Below are positions 1 to 7,934 of a stretch of 36,866 bases of DNA, in pieces; the first letter of the stretch is position 1; every line of letters begins with the position of its first letter. Position numbers and translations under genes: made by a program. Below the pieces are notes generated by a model that was not told the origin of the DNA, did no database searches, and saw only the letters and a program-made list of their open reading frames with translations. Source of the DNA: an uncultured bacterium (GTDB lineage Bacteria > Eisenbacteria > RBG-16-71-46); assembly GCA_902826705.1 (NCBI GenBank), contig CADEFY010000001.1:2036-38901 (forward strand), given 5' to 3'.

Positions 1-17
1 GTGAGGCCTAAGACATC

Positions 18-842
18 GTGGTCAGCGATACAGCTGTGTACGTTGGCGGGTTCAACCTGTCGGTCGCAGGGCATCCGCGACTCTCCTTGGCTGCGATGGA
101 TCCTGCCACCGCAGCACTCTTGCCCTGGAATCCCGGGGCTGATGGCACCGTCTCTGCGGTGACGGCTCTTGACGGAACCATATACGTAGGAGGGCAGTTC
201 GGGGTCGTGGACGGAGCTCCTCGCGCATTCGCTGCGGCCATCGACGGAGCTGGGAGGATCACCGATTGGAATCTCGGACTCTACGGTCCGATTCCAAACG
301 TGAGCGTCCACGCACTCGCTGCCGCCGACTCGACGGTTTACATCGGCGGCTACTTCTCCGGGCTCTCAGGGGTTCCGCGCGAGTACTTCGCGGCGGTCGA
401 TGCTCGCACGGGCCGAGTGCGAGAGGAGTACCCGACCATCGATGGCAATGTCTGGGCGATCGAGACCGACCGGGGGAGCGTGTACGTGGGAGGCGGCTTC
501 GGCCGCGCGGGAGCACACCCGCAGCCGAACTTCGTCGCCATCCGCCCTTCACGAACCCCCGACCCGCCCCCGACGCCAGACCTACTGGCGATCCTCGCCG
601 CCCCCAACCCCGCGCGCGACGCCACGACGATCCGCTACTCGCTCGCCGGGCCGCAGCAGGTGAGCCTCACGCTCTACGACCTGCAAGGACGCGCGGTCTC
701 GAGGCCGCTGGTGCGGGCCCTGCAGTCCGCGGGGTCGCAGCAGGTGCAGATTTCCACCACTGGGCTGCGAGCGGGCTGCTACCTCTACCGACTCGACATG
801 GGCAGGCTCAGCGCCACGCGCAAGCTGGTGGTGGTGAAGTAG
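18..842 (+). CDS. C-terminal part of a secreted beta-propeller protein with FlgD/T9SS-like sorting domain (5' truncated)
   Basis: The open frame encodes about 274 residues from a GTG. It contains four propeller-like units, each with a 'vYvGG-F' strand followed by 'fAAvDa-tGr', then a linker rich in Pro from about residue 180. The last ~80 residues form an Ig-like domain with the PNPARDATTIRYSL motif, 'LYDLQGRAV', and a terminal 'YLYRLD...KLVVVK' strand. This matches the FlgD-like/type 9-like sorting domains of FCB bacteria. There is no signal peptide at this start, which is odd for such a protein. An in-frame TAA at 9-11 is followed at once by propeller-like codons (DIVVSDTAVYVGG). The real gene therefore probably begins left of the window, and the TAA is a nonsense mutation, a frameshift scar or a sequence error. 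The role is unknown; these propellers usually act as extracellular or surface proteins. The domain reading is solid, the start is not. Confidence 0.6.
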   Translation: MVSDTAVYVGGFNLSVAGHPRLSLAAMDPATAALLPWNPGADGTVSAVTALDGTIYVGGQFGVVDGAPRAFAAAIDGAGRITDWNLGLYGPIPNVSVHALAAADSTVYIGGYFSGLSGVPREYFAAVDARTGRVREEYPTIDGNVWAIETDRGSVYVGGGFGRAGAHPQPNFVAIRPSRTPDPPPTPDLLAILAAPNPARDATTIRYSLAGPQQVSLTLYDLQGRAVSRPLVRALQSAGSQQVQISTTGLRAGCYLYRLDMGRLSATRKLVVVK

Positions 843-862
843 CGACTACGCAGCTCCGCTAC
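839..862. terminator. small hairpin spanning two convergent stop codons
   Basis: GTAGCG (839-844) and CGCTAC (857-862) can pair around a 12-nt loop. The arms contain the stop codon of the propeller gene (840-842) and that of arginase (859-861, minus strand). There is no U-tract, so function as a bidirectional terminator is only a guess. Confidence 0.25.
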
Positions 863-1779
863 AGGATCGTCTTGCCCAGCGCGCTCTGCGCCAGCTCCAC
901 GGCGAGCACACCCGTCATGTTCTGGGTGTCGAGCACCGGGTTCACCTCCACGAAGTCGATCGCGGCGATCAGCGCGCGGTCGTGCAGCATCTCCATGGCG
1001 AGGTGCGCTTCGCGGTAGCTGATGCCGCCGTCCACGCGCGTGCCCGTGCCCGGCGCGTCGACGGGGTCGACCACGTCGAGGTCGAATGACAGGTGGATCC
1101 CCGCAGTGCCGTCGCTGGCGGTGCGGATCGCCTCGTCGAGCACGTCCCGCATGCCGCGCTCGTCCAGGTCACGCATGGTGTAGCACGTGACGCCGCTCTT
1201 CTTGATGAACTCGCGCTCGCCGGCGTCGAGGTCGCGGATGCCGATCAGCACGGTGTTGCGCGCCTGCACCTTGGGCGCGCGGCCGCCCAGATGCACCAGG
1301 TCGTGGTCGCCGTAGCCGAGCGAGACCGCGAGCGACATGCCATGGATGTTGCCGCTCGGTGTGGTCTGCGGCGTGTTGGAGTCGCCGTGCGCATCGAACC
1401 AGATCAGGCCCAGCGACTCGCCGCGCTTGGCGTGGAAGCCGGTGGAGCCGGCCACGGAGCCGATCGCGATGCTGTGGTCACCGCCCAGCACGAGCGGCAG
1501 TCGGCCCTCGGACATGACCTTGTCGACCTGCTTCATGAGCGCACGGTTGGCGGCGAGGATCGGCTGCTTGTAGCGCAGCTTGGTGCTGCCGGCCTTCTGG
1601 GTCTCGGCGATCATCACGTCGATGTCGCCGCAGTCCTCGACCTTGTGCCCCAACTGCTCCAGCTCACGCTCGAGTCCCGCGATGCGGATCGCCGAGGGCC
1701 CCATGTCGACCCCGCGCCGGCCCGCGCCCAGGTCCAGCGGCACGCCGATCACTCCGATGTTGCGTCGCTTCTTGGCCAT
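859..1779 (-). CDS. rocF: arginase (ureohydrolase family)
   Basis: A 306-residue protein of normal arginase length that hydrolyses L-arginine to ornithine and urea using two Mn2+ ions in the cytoplasm. All family metal motifs are present: GGDHS (H102), FDAHGDSN (D129, H131, D133) and SFDLDVVDP (D233, D235). The NIHGM loop (H146) and the VEVNP motif (E278) that complete the active site are also there. The spacing agrees with bacillar arginases rather than agmatinases or formiminoglutamases, which usually lack the 'NIHGM' context. The start is ATG with a -10-like TAGGGT ending 6 nt before it and no Shine-Dalgarno, so a leaderless mRNA is likely. No other arginine catabolism gene is in the window, so whether it serves nitrogen recycling or polyamine supply cannot be said. 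Confidence 0.93.
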   Translation of the reverse strand: MAKKRRNIGVIGVPLDLGAGRRGVDMGPSAIRIAGLERELEQLGHKVEDCGDIDVMIAETQKAGSTKLRYKQPILAANRALMKQVDKVMSEGRLPLVLGGDHSIAIGSVAGSTGFHAKRGESLGLIWFDAHGDSNTPQTTPSGNIHGMSLAVSLGYGDHDLVHLGGRAPKVQARNTVLIGIRDLDAGEREFIKKSGVTCYTMRDLDERGMRDVLDEAIRTASDGTAGIHLSFDLDVVDPVDAPGTGTRVDGGISYREAHLAMEMLHDRALIAAIDFVEVNPVLDTQNMTGVLAVELAQSALGKTIL

Positions 1780-1785
1780 TCGCCC

Positions 1786-1815
1786 ACCCTAGCACCGCCC
1801 CTGCGGGGCTGTCAC
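1786..1815 (-). promoter_or_regulatory. leaderless promoter of the arginase gene
   Basis: On the minus strand, GTGACA (1810-1815), an 18-nt spacer and TAGGGT (1786-1791) are followed by exactly 6 nt and then the ATG. Transcription would start at the A of the start codon. No purine-rich SD is seen. Confidence 0.45.
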
Positions 1816-1837
1816 AAGTCCCGCCTCGGGGATCGGC

Positions 1838-2422
1838 TCAGGACTCGTGGGTCTTGAGCACACGCTCGATGCGGCGGTCCGGGATCAACCACAGCACGGC
1901 CACCGCCACATAACAGGCCGCAGCCGCCAAGGGTGAGAACAGGGCCAGCACGATGCCCAGGACGTAGATGGCGAGCGATGCGTAGCCCTTCTTGTCCGTG
2001 CCGATGGCGCGCGCCACATGCGAGTCCCGGCCATTGATCGCGATCAGCGCACGCACGAGGATCGTGTAGGCGATCGCACACGCGAGCAGCGCCACGCCAT
2101 AGAGCAACACGGGCACTGGCGCGAAGTGGTTCTCGCCCATCCATCCGGTCACGAACGGGATGAGCGAGAGCCAGAAGAGCAGGTTCATGTTGGGCCACAG
2201 CACGCGGCCATCCACGTGGTGCACGGCGTGCAGCAGATGGTGATGGTTGTTCCAGTAGATCCCCAGGAACACGAAGCTCAGCACGTAGCTCAGGAACACG
2301 GGGATCAGCGGCCGCAGGTCCGAGAGTTCGGCGCCGTGCGGGACCTTCATCTCGAGCACCATGATCGTGATGATGATCGCGATGACTCCGTCGCTGAACG
2401 CCTCGAGTCGGTTCTTGGTCAT
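1838..2422 (-). CDS. TMEM175-family (DUF1211) potassium channel subunit
   Basis: A 194-residue membrane protein with six predicted transmembrane segments, the size of one bacterial TMEM175 repeat (such proteins assemble as tetramers). The signature lies in the first helix: 'RLEAFSDGVIAIIITIMVLE' (residues 5-24) contains the FSDG motif and the pore-lining isoleucines/leucine of this family. It would sit in the inner membrane and leak K+. The start is ATG with a clear Shine-Dalgarno GGGAGG 6 nt upstream (2429-2434, minus strand). It lies 58 bp upstream of arginase on the same strand, but arginase appears to have its own promoter, so co-transcription is possible but not required. The family assignment is strong; ion selectivity is inferred from the family. 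Confidence 0.88.
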   Translation of the reverse strand: MTKNRLEAFSDGVIAIIITIMVLEMKVPHGAELSDLRPLIPVFLSYVLSFVFLGIYWNNHHHLLHAVHHVDGRVLWPNMNLLFWLSLIPFVTGWMGENHFAPVPVLLYGVALLACAIAYTILVRALIAINGRDSHVARAIGTDKKGYASLAIYVLGIVLALFSPLAAAACYVAVAVLWLIPDRRIERVLKTHES

Positions 2423-2585
2423 CTCTCGCCTCCCGGGCCTCGCGCGGGCCCCCGCCCGCCTCGGCGCGGGACACTACTCAAAGGTGGCCCCGCCGCCGAA
2501 CGACCCGCCATTCTGGCGATCCTTGACCGATCGCGGACACCCGCGGCCGTCCAGCGGCCCCCAGCCCGCGCTGGTCGCGGCTGCC

Positions 2586-2614
2586 GTGACCCGCGGAGCG
2601 TGAGGCCCTAGCCT
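2586..2614 (+). promoter_or_regulatory. leaderless promoter of the RND efflux operon
   Basis: GTGACC (2586-2591), a 17-nt spacer and TAGCCT (2609-2614) are followed by 6 nt (tgctcc) and the ATG of the adaptor gene. The spacing places the start of transcription on the start codon. There is no SD. Confidence 0.45.
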
Positions 2615-2620
2615 TGCTCC

Positions 2621-3760
2621 ATGCCCTCCTCCCCCCTTCGCGCCTCCGTGCGCCCGCTCGCCGCCGTCGCCCTGTCCGCCGCCCTCTCGCTGCCCCTCAC
2701 CCTCATCAGCTGCTCGCGCGGCGCCGGCGCGGGTGGCGCGGGCGGTCGCGGCCCCGGCGGCGGCATGCCGCCGATGCCGGTCGAGGTCGTCACGCTGCAG
2801 CGGCAGACACTGCGCGATCCTTTCCGCGCCCTGGGTTCGCTCGAGGCGCTGCAGGAGGCCGAGGTCGTCGCCGAGGTCGCCGGCCGCGTGCTCGAGGTGC
2901 CGTTCGCAGAAGGACGCGGGATCGAGAACGGCGCCGTGCTGGCGCGGCTCGACGATCGCGAGGCGCGCGCCGAACTCGAGCGCGCGCAGGCGCGGCTCGC
3001 GCTGGCGCAGTCGGGCCACCAGCGCGTCGAGCAGTTGTTCACGCGCGACCTGGCGGCGCCGCGGGAGCGTGACGAGTCGCGCGCGGCGCTCGCGGTGGCC
3101 GAGGCCGAAGTGGCGCTGCAGCAGACGCGCTTCGACAAGACGGTCGTGCGCGCGCCGTTCACGGGAGTCGCCGGCCGTCGCTACGTGTCGGTGGGCTCGC
3201 GAGTGGCCGTGGGCGACCCCATCGCGCGCGTCGCGCGGCTGGACCGGCTGCGCGTGCGGTTCCCCGCGCCCGAGCGCCTCGCCGCCACGATCCGCGTGGG
3301 TGCATCGGTCACGCTCGGCGTGTCCGCGTACCCGGGGCGCACGTTCTCGGGGCGCGTCGTCGTGGTGGAGCCCGTGGTCGATCCGGAGAGCCGCACGTTC
3401 GGTGTGATCGCCGAGGTGGCCAACCCGGGCGGGCTGCTCAAGCCGGGCATGTCCGCCGACGTCAACACCGCGCTCTCCGAGCGCGCGGGCGTGCTCACGG
3501 TGCCCGACGAGGCCGTGCTCGCCGAAGGCGATAAGACGTTCGTGTACGCCGTGCAGCCCGACAGCACCGTGCAGCGCGCCGACATCACGCTGGGCGTGCG
3601 CGACGCGGCGCAGGTCGAGGTCGTCTCGGGCCTGTCGCCGGGTGCGATCGTGGTGCGCGCGGGACACCAGAAGATCTTCCCCGGGGCGCGCGTGATGCCC
3701 GTGCCTGCGCCGGCTGCCGCTGCGGGCGCGACGCCTGCGGCCGCAGGAGGCTCCAAGTGA
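2621..3760 (+). CDS. RND efflux periplasmic adaptor (HlyD/MFP family) lipoprotein
   Basis: A 379-residue periplasmic adaptor linking an inner-membrane RND pump to an outer-membrane channel. The N-terminus is a lipoprotein signal with lipobox LISC, placing the lipidated Cys at residue 31, followed by a Gly-rich linker and PMPVEVVTL. Next come a barrel-sandwich/lipoyl half ('EVVAEVAGRVLEVPFAEG', about 80-100), an alpha-hairpin (about 108-165) and the second lipoyl half ('VVRAPFTGVAGRRYVSVG'). A beta-barrel domain and the membrane-proximal domain ('VLTVPDEAVLAEGDKTFVYAV') follow. The C-terminus is an Ala/Pro-rich tail. The stop overlaps the GTG start of the pump gene, so translation is coupled. 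No TolC-like channel gene follows; the pump must recruit one encoded elsewhere. The substrate cannot be read from sequence. Confidence 0.92.
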   Translation: MPSSPLRASVRPLAAVALSAALSLPLTLISCSRGAGAGGAGGRGPGGGMPPMPVEVVTLQRQTLRDPFRALGSLEALQEAEVVAEVAGRVLEVPFAEGRGIENGAVLARLDDREARAELERAQARLALAQSGHQRVEQLFTRDLAAPRERDESRAALAVAEAEVALQQTRFDKTVVRAPFTGVAGRRYVSVGSRVAVGDPIARVARLDRLRVRFPAPERLAATIRVGASVTLGVSAYPGRTFSGRVVVVEPVVDPESRTFGVIAEVANPGGLLKPGMSADVNTALSERAGVLTVPDEAVLAEGDKTFVYAVQPDSTVQRADITLGVRDAAQVEVVSGLSPGAIVVRAGHQKIFPGARVMPVPAPAAAAGATPAAAGGSK

Positions 3761-6700
3761 GGATCTCGCAACTCTCGATCGAGCGGCCCGTCCTCGCGAC
3801 GGTCATGAGCATCACGATCCTGCTGTTCGGCCTGCTGTCGCTGTGGCGGCTGCCGGTGCGCGAGTACCCCGACATCGAGTCGCGCGTCGTGAGCGTGACG
3901 ACGATCTACCGCGGCGCCAGCTCACAGGTCGTCGAGACCGAGATCACGGACATCCTCGAAGAGCAGATCTCCACGATCGAGGGCGTCAAGCTGATCACAT
4001 CGTCGTCGCAGGAGCAGGTGTCGCGCATCACCATCGAGTTCGAACTGGCGCGCGATGTCGACGAGGCCGCCAATGACGTTCGCGATCGCGTGTCGCGCAT
4101 CCGCGGTTCGCTGCCCGCCACCTCCGAAGAGCCCACGGTCGCCAAGCAGGACGCCAACGCGCAGCCGATCATGTGGATCTCGGTCAACGGCAAGAACTTC
4201 AACACGCTCGAGCTGTCCGACGTGGCCCGCAACACGCTGGCCGAGCGCATCCAGCGCCTGCCGGGCGTCGGCGCGGTGTTCGTGGGCGGCGAGCGGCGCT
4301 ACGCGATGCGCGTGTGGCTCGATCCGCTGCGACTGGCGGCACAGGGGCTCACGGTCACCGACGTCGAGCGCGTGCTGCGCACCGAGAACGCCGAGATCCC
4401 GTCGGGCCGCATCGAGGGCACCGGGCGCGAGTTCGCCGTGCGCACGCGCGGAGACCTGGTCACGCCCGAGGAGTTCTCGGCCATCGTGATCTCGCGCACT
4501 GGTGGCAGCGCGGTGCGACTGGGCGACGTGGCGAGAGTCGAGGTGGGCGCCGAGGACGAGCGCACGGTCACGCGCTACAACGGCATCCCGTCCGTCGGCA
4601 TCGGCGTGGTCAAGCAGCAGAAGGCGTCCACAGTCGATGTGGCGCGCGCCGTGCGGGAGGCGCTGCCGGCCCTGCGCGAGGCCATGCCCGACGGCATGGG
4701 GCTCGACATCGCGTTCGATTCGAGCACGTTCATCGAGGAGGCGATCCACGAGGTGCTGGTCTCGCTCGGCATCGCCGTGCTGCTCGTGTTCCTCGTCACG
4801 TTCCTGTTCCTGCGCAGCCTGCGCGCCACCCTCGTGCCCGCAGTGGCGATCCCGGTGTCGATCATCGGCACGTTCACGGCCACGTACTTCCTCGGCTACA
4901 GCATCAACATCCTCACGCTGCTGGCGCTGGTGCTGGCGATCGGGCTCGTGGTCGACGACGCGATCATCATGCTCGAGAACATCTACCGGCACATGGAGAT
5001 GGGCAAGCCACGCCTCAAAGCGGCGTTCGACGGTGCGTCCGAGGTCGGATTCGCGATCCTGGCCACCACGCTCGCGCTTGTGGCCGTGTTCATCCCGGTC
5101 GCGTTCCTGTCGGGCCGGATCGGGCGACTGTTCAACGAGTTCGGCATCGCCGTGGCCGTGTCGGTCATGATCTCGGGGTTCGTGGCGCTCACGCTCTCGC
5201 CCATGCTCTGCTCGCGATTCCTGCGCGCGCAGGACGTGCCGCACGGCGACGGCGGCGAGCACGGCAACAGCACGGGCTGGAACGCGCGCATGCATCAGTT
5301 CTACGAGCGGCTGCTGCGGGGCGCTCTCACCCGCCGGCGCTGGGTCCTGCTCGGATCGCTCGCGGTGCTGGGGCTCACGGCGGTGTTGTTCCGCACGCTG
5401 CCCAAGGAGCTGGTGCCCAGCGAGGACCGCGGCCTGATCTTCACGCTCGTGTTCGCGCCCGAGGGCTCGACCATGGGCTACACGGATCGCTACATGCAGC
5501 AGGCCGAGGTGATCTTCCAGCAGACGCCCGAGGTGCAGAGCCAGTTCACCGCCACGGGCCTGGGCTTCGGCGGGCCGGGGCGTGTGACCGACGGATTCAT
5601 GTTCGTGCGCCTCAAGCCTCGCGAGGAGCGCAAGCGCTCCTCGCAGCAGATCATCGGCGCCACGTTCCCGCGCATGATGGGCATCCCCGGCGTGCTCGCG
5701 ATCCCGATCAATCCGCCCAGCCTCGGCGGCGGATTCGGCCGGCCGGTGCAGTTCGTGCTGCAGGCCGAGAGCTACGATGAGCTCCAGAGCTCCATGGGCA
5801 CGCTCATGGCCGAGGCGGCCAAGCTGGGCTACTTCCTCAACCCCGACACGGACCTCAAGCTCAACAAGCCGCAGCTCGAGGTGCGCGTGGACCGTGACCG
5901 GGCCGCCGCGCTGGGCGTGTCGGTATCCGACGTGGGCGGCGCGCTGCAGTCGCTCCTCGGCGGCCGCGAGATCGGCCGGTTCAAGCGCGGCAACCAGCAG
6001 TACGAGGTCATCCTGCAAGTGCCCACCGAGGGCCGCGCCACCCCGCGCACGATCGAGGAGTTGTATGTGCACGGCAGCGCCGGACTGGTGCAGCTCGCGA
6101 GTGTCGTGCGCGTGGAGGAGAAGGTGTCGCCTCGCGAGCTGAACCACTTCAACCGCGTGCGCTCGGCCACCTTCAACGCCAACCTGGCGCCGGGGGTCAC
6201 GATCGGCAAGGCGCTCGCCGACCTGCAGGACATCGCCAAGCGCACGCTGCCCGCGGGCGTGCGGACCGATCTTGCAGGCGAGTCGCGCGAGTTCGCCGAG
6301 TCGAGCGGCGGCCTCAATGTGCTGTTCCTGATCGCCCTGGCGTTCATCTTCCTGGTCCTCGCGGGGCAGTTCGAGAGCTTCGTGCACCCGATGACGATCC
6401 TCGTGTCGGTGCCGCTCGCCGTGTTCGGTGCATTGGGATCGCTGTGGGCGATGCAGATGAGCCTCAACATCTACTCGCAGATCGGTCTGATCATGCTGAT
6501 CGGACTCGTGACCAAGAACGCCATCCTCATCGTGGAGTACGCCAACCAGCGCGTGGCCAACGGCGAGAGCGTGACCGAGGCCGTGGTGGGCGCGTCGGTG
6601 ATCCGCCTGCGTCCGATCCTCATGACCACGCTGTCCACGATCTTCGGCGTGCTGCCGATCGCGCTCGGCCTCGGCGCCGGCGCCGAGTCACGCAAGCCGC

Positions 6701-6855
6701 TCGGCGTGGTCGTGGTGGGCGGCATGGTGTTCTCCACGCTGCTCACGCTGATCCTCGTGCCGATCGTGTACTCGCTGCTGGCGCGCTTCGCGCGCCGGCG
6801 CCCGGCGGACGAGAGCACGGTCCTGCCGACCGCGGAGCCGTTGCCGCACCACTAG
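3757..6855 (+). CDS. RND multidrug efflux permease (HAE1 type, AcrB/MexB-like)
   Basis: A 1032-residue proton-driven pump of the inner membrane with the usual 12 transmembrane helices and two large periplasmic loops. TM1 begins right at the N-terminus ('ERPVLATVMSITILLFGLL'). TM4 carries the proton-relay pair D400-D401 in 'GLVVDDAIIMLEN', and TM10 carries K920 in 'LVTKNAILIVEY', both typical of the hydrophobe/amphiphile (HAE1) branch. The metal (HME) branch has a different TM4 signature. The 'PSLGGGFGRPVQFVLQ' stretch belongs to the pore domain. The start is GTG, overlapping the adaptor stop (GTGA), and length and conserved 'MRISQLSIERP' opening support it. The operon is adaptor-pump only. 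The C-terminus ends shortly after TM12 ('RRRPADESTVLPTAEPLPHH'). Confidence 0.95.
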   Translation: MRISQLSIERPVLATVMSITILLFGLLSLWRLPVREYPDIESRVVSVTTIYRGASSQVVETEITDILEEQISTIEGVKLITSSSQEQVSRITIEFELARDVDEAANDVRDRVSRIRGSLPATSEEPTVAKQDANAQPIMWISVNGKNFNTLELSDVARNTLAERIQRLPGVGAVFVGGERRYAMRVWLDPLRLAAQGLTVTDVERVLRTENAEIPSGRIEGTGREFAVRTRGDLVTPEEFSAIVISRTGGSAVRLGDVARVEVGAEDERTVTRYNGIPSVGIGVVKQQKASTVDVARAVREALPALREAMPDGMGLDIAFDSSTFIEEAIHEVLVSLGIAVLLVFLVTFLFLRSLRATLVPAVAIPVSIIGTFTATYFLGYSINILTLLALVLAIGLVVDDAIIMLENIYRHMEMGKPRLKAAFDGASEVGFAILATTLALVAVFIPVAFLSGRIGRLFNEFGIAVAVSVMISGFVALTLSPMLCSRFLRAQDVPHGDGGEHGNSTGWNARMHQFYERLLRGALTRRRWVLLGSLAVLGLTAVLFRTLPKELVPSEDRGLIFTLVFAPEGSTMGYTDRYMQQAEVIFQQTPEVQSQFTATGLGFGGPGRVTDGFMFVRLKPREERKRSSQQIIGATFPRMMGIPGVLAIPINPPSLGGGFGRPVQFVLQAESYDELQSSMGTLMAEAAKLGYFLNPDTDLKLNKPQLEVRVDRDRAAALGVSVSDVGGALQSLLGGREIGRFKRGNQQYEVILQVPTEGRATPRTIEELYVHGSAGLVQLASVVRVEEKVSPRELNHFNRVRSATFNANLAPGVTIGKALADLQDIAKRTLPAGVRTDLAGESREFAESSGGLNVLFLIALAFIFLVLAGQFESFVHPMTILVSVPLAVFGALGSLWAMQMSLNIYSQIGLIMLIGLVTKNAILIVEYANQRVANGESVTEAVVGASVIRLRPILMTTLSTIFGVLPIALGLGAGAESRKPLGVVVVGGMVFSTLLTLILVPIVYSLLARFARRRPADESTVLPTAEPLPHH

Positions 6856-6864
6856 CACCGCCCT

Positions 6865-6988
6865 CTGGCTCGGTCCGAGAACGCCGAGTGCAAGGCGGCG
6901 AGGAGATGAGGAGCGAGTCGTAGCGTAGCTACGTCGCAGCGACGAACGACGAGCCAACGCAGCAATCGGCGCTCTCGGACCGAGCCAG
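6865..6988. repeat. 124-bp palindromic intergenic repeat (MITE/REP-like)
   Basis: Two 23-bp arms (6865-6887 and 6966-6988) are reverse complements with a single mismatch. They enclose 78 bp centred on a perfect 10-bp palindrome, cgtagctacg (6924-6933). The interior is built of short 'gag-gag-cgag' and 'cgacgaacgacgag' words. It occupies the gap between the RND pump and the next gene and encodes nothing. Its architecture resembles small non-autonomous palindromic elements. No second copy is present in this window, so family status is inferred from structure only. Confidence 0.6.
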
Positions 6989-7065
6989 CGCTGCGCGGCT
7001 GGACTGCCGCGCGGCGCTGGCCGATGACCCCAGGGCCGCCGTTCCCACGGATGGAGGTCGCCCAT

Positions 7066-7716
7066 ATGATCGCCTGGCCCGCGCTGTTCCTGGTGCTGCT
7101 CGGCCTGCTGCTCTCGAGCGGCAATGCCAGCGACCCGGCGCGCTCGGCCTCGCCGCCACCCATGTCGCGTGGCGAGCGCCCCCCGGGCCGCGTGCTGTTC
7201 GAGGACGACTTCGCGCGCGGCGACCTGCGCCAGTGGGCACCCGATCGGGAAGGCGTATGGAGCGTGTGGCGCGGCATGCTGCGCGCCGACCTGCCGGACC
7301 AGAAGCAACAGCGCTCGCTGGCGTGGTTCGGTGACTCCACGTGGACCGATGTGGCCGTGGACCTCGACGTGTGTCAGATGCGCGGTGTGGACAAGGGCGT
7401 GGTGGTGCGCGCCGACGATGGCAGCGGCATCGGCATCGACCTGCGCAGTGGCGGCTACCAGGACGTGGTGATGTATCGGCGCGAATGGCCCATGGGCAAG
7501 GCGCGTGTCACCAACCCCAACGGCGTCTGGCACCACCTGCGCGTGGAGATGCGCGGCCGCAGCATCCACGTGCACGTGAACGGTGAACTCGTGCTGGAGC
7601 GCGAGGGCCCACGCGATGCGCGCAGCCGCGGCCGCATGGCGCTCCCCGCCTACACCGGCGGCGTGGGGCAGTGCACGATCTACTACGACAACGTGGTGGT
7701 GACCGCGCTCCAGTGA
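7066..7716 (+). CDS. secreted lectin/glucanase-fold (DUF1080/LamG-like) protein
   Basis: A 216-residue secreted protein. The ATG at 7066 is preferred over an in-frame upstream start because GGAGGT (7053-7058) lies 7 nt before it and a signal peptide (MIAWPALFLVLLGLLLSSGNA) begins there. After a Pro-rich linker, a single beta-sandwich domain starts with 'LFEDDFARGDLRQW'. It continues through 'GVWSVWRGMLRAD', 'VWHHLRVEMRGRSIHVHVNGELV' (split over adjacent strands) and ends 'IYYDNVVVTAL'. This succession is that of the 3-keto-disaccharide hydrolase (DUF1080) and LamG sandwich families. No catalytic residues can be pointed to, so carbohydrate binding is as likely as hydrolysis. It stands alone between the palindromic repeat and the cytochrome cluster. 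Confidence 0.65.
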   Translation: MIAWPALFLVLLGLLLSSGNASDPARSASPPPMSRGERPPGRVLFEDDFARGDLRQWAPDREGVWSVWRGMLRADLPDQKQQRSLAWFGDSTWTDVAVDLDVCQMRGVDKGVVVRADDGSGIGIDLRSGGYQDVVMYRREWPMGKARVTNPNGVWHHLRVEMRGRSIHVHVNGELVLEREGPRDARSRGRMALPAYTGGVGQCTIYYDNVVVTALQ

Positions 7717-7742
7717 TGCCGGTCCGGCGGCGGCCGGCCTGC

Positions 7743-7769
7743 TTGACATCGACTGGACAAGTTTATGCT
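7743..7769 (+). promoter_or_regulatory. sigma-70-like promoter ahead of the cytochrome cluster
   Basis: A perfect -35 TTGACA (7743-7748) is followed after 15 nt by TATGCT (7764-7769). The spacer is short by 1-2 nt. It lies 166 nt upstream of the cytochrome b start, giving a leader of about 160 nt. The leader contains a small CTGAG/CTCAG hairpin near 7892-7909, but no riboswitch was recognised in it. Confidence 0.4.
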
Positions 7770-7934
7770 CGCCCGGCATGTTCTGTGATAGCGAACTCGC
7801 CGATAGCCTGTGGAGTAGGACCCCCGGGACGGCCCCCCTGACTGGTGCGGGAGCTGGATCCTCCCCCGTCTGCCGCGTGTGGGTTCTCATCTGAGCGCCT
7901 GCTCTCAGGCTGTCTCGCCCGCCAAGGAGCTTCC

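Noticed and set aside
3922-6387. An 821-codon open frame antisense to the RND pump gene
   Set aside because: Low-complexity Arg/His/Ala/Glu composition with no domain, fully inside a strongly recognised gene; GC-rich codon use keeps antisense frames open.
7770-7934. Riboswitch in the long leader of the cytochrome cluster
   Set aside because: Only a 5-bp hairpin is visible; no known riboswitch core could be recognised.
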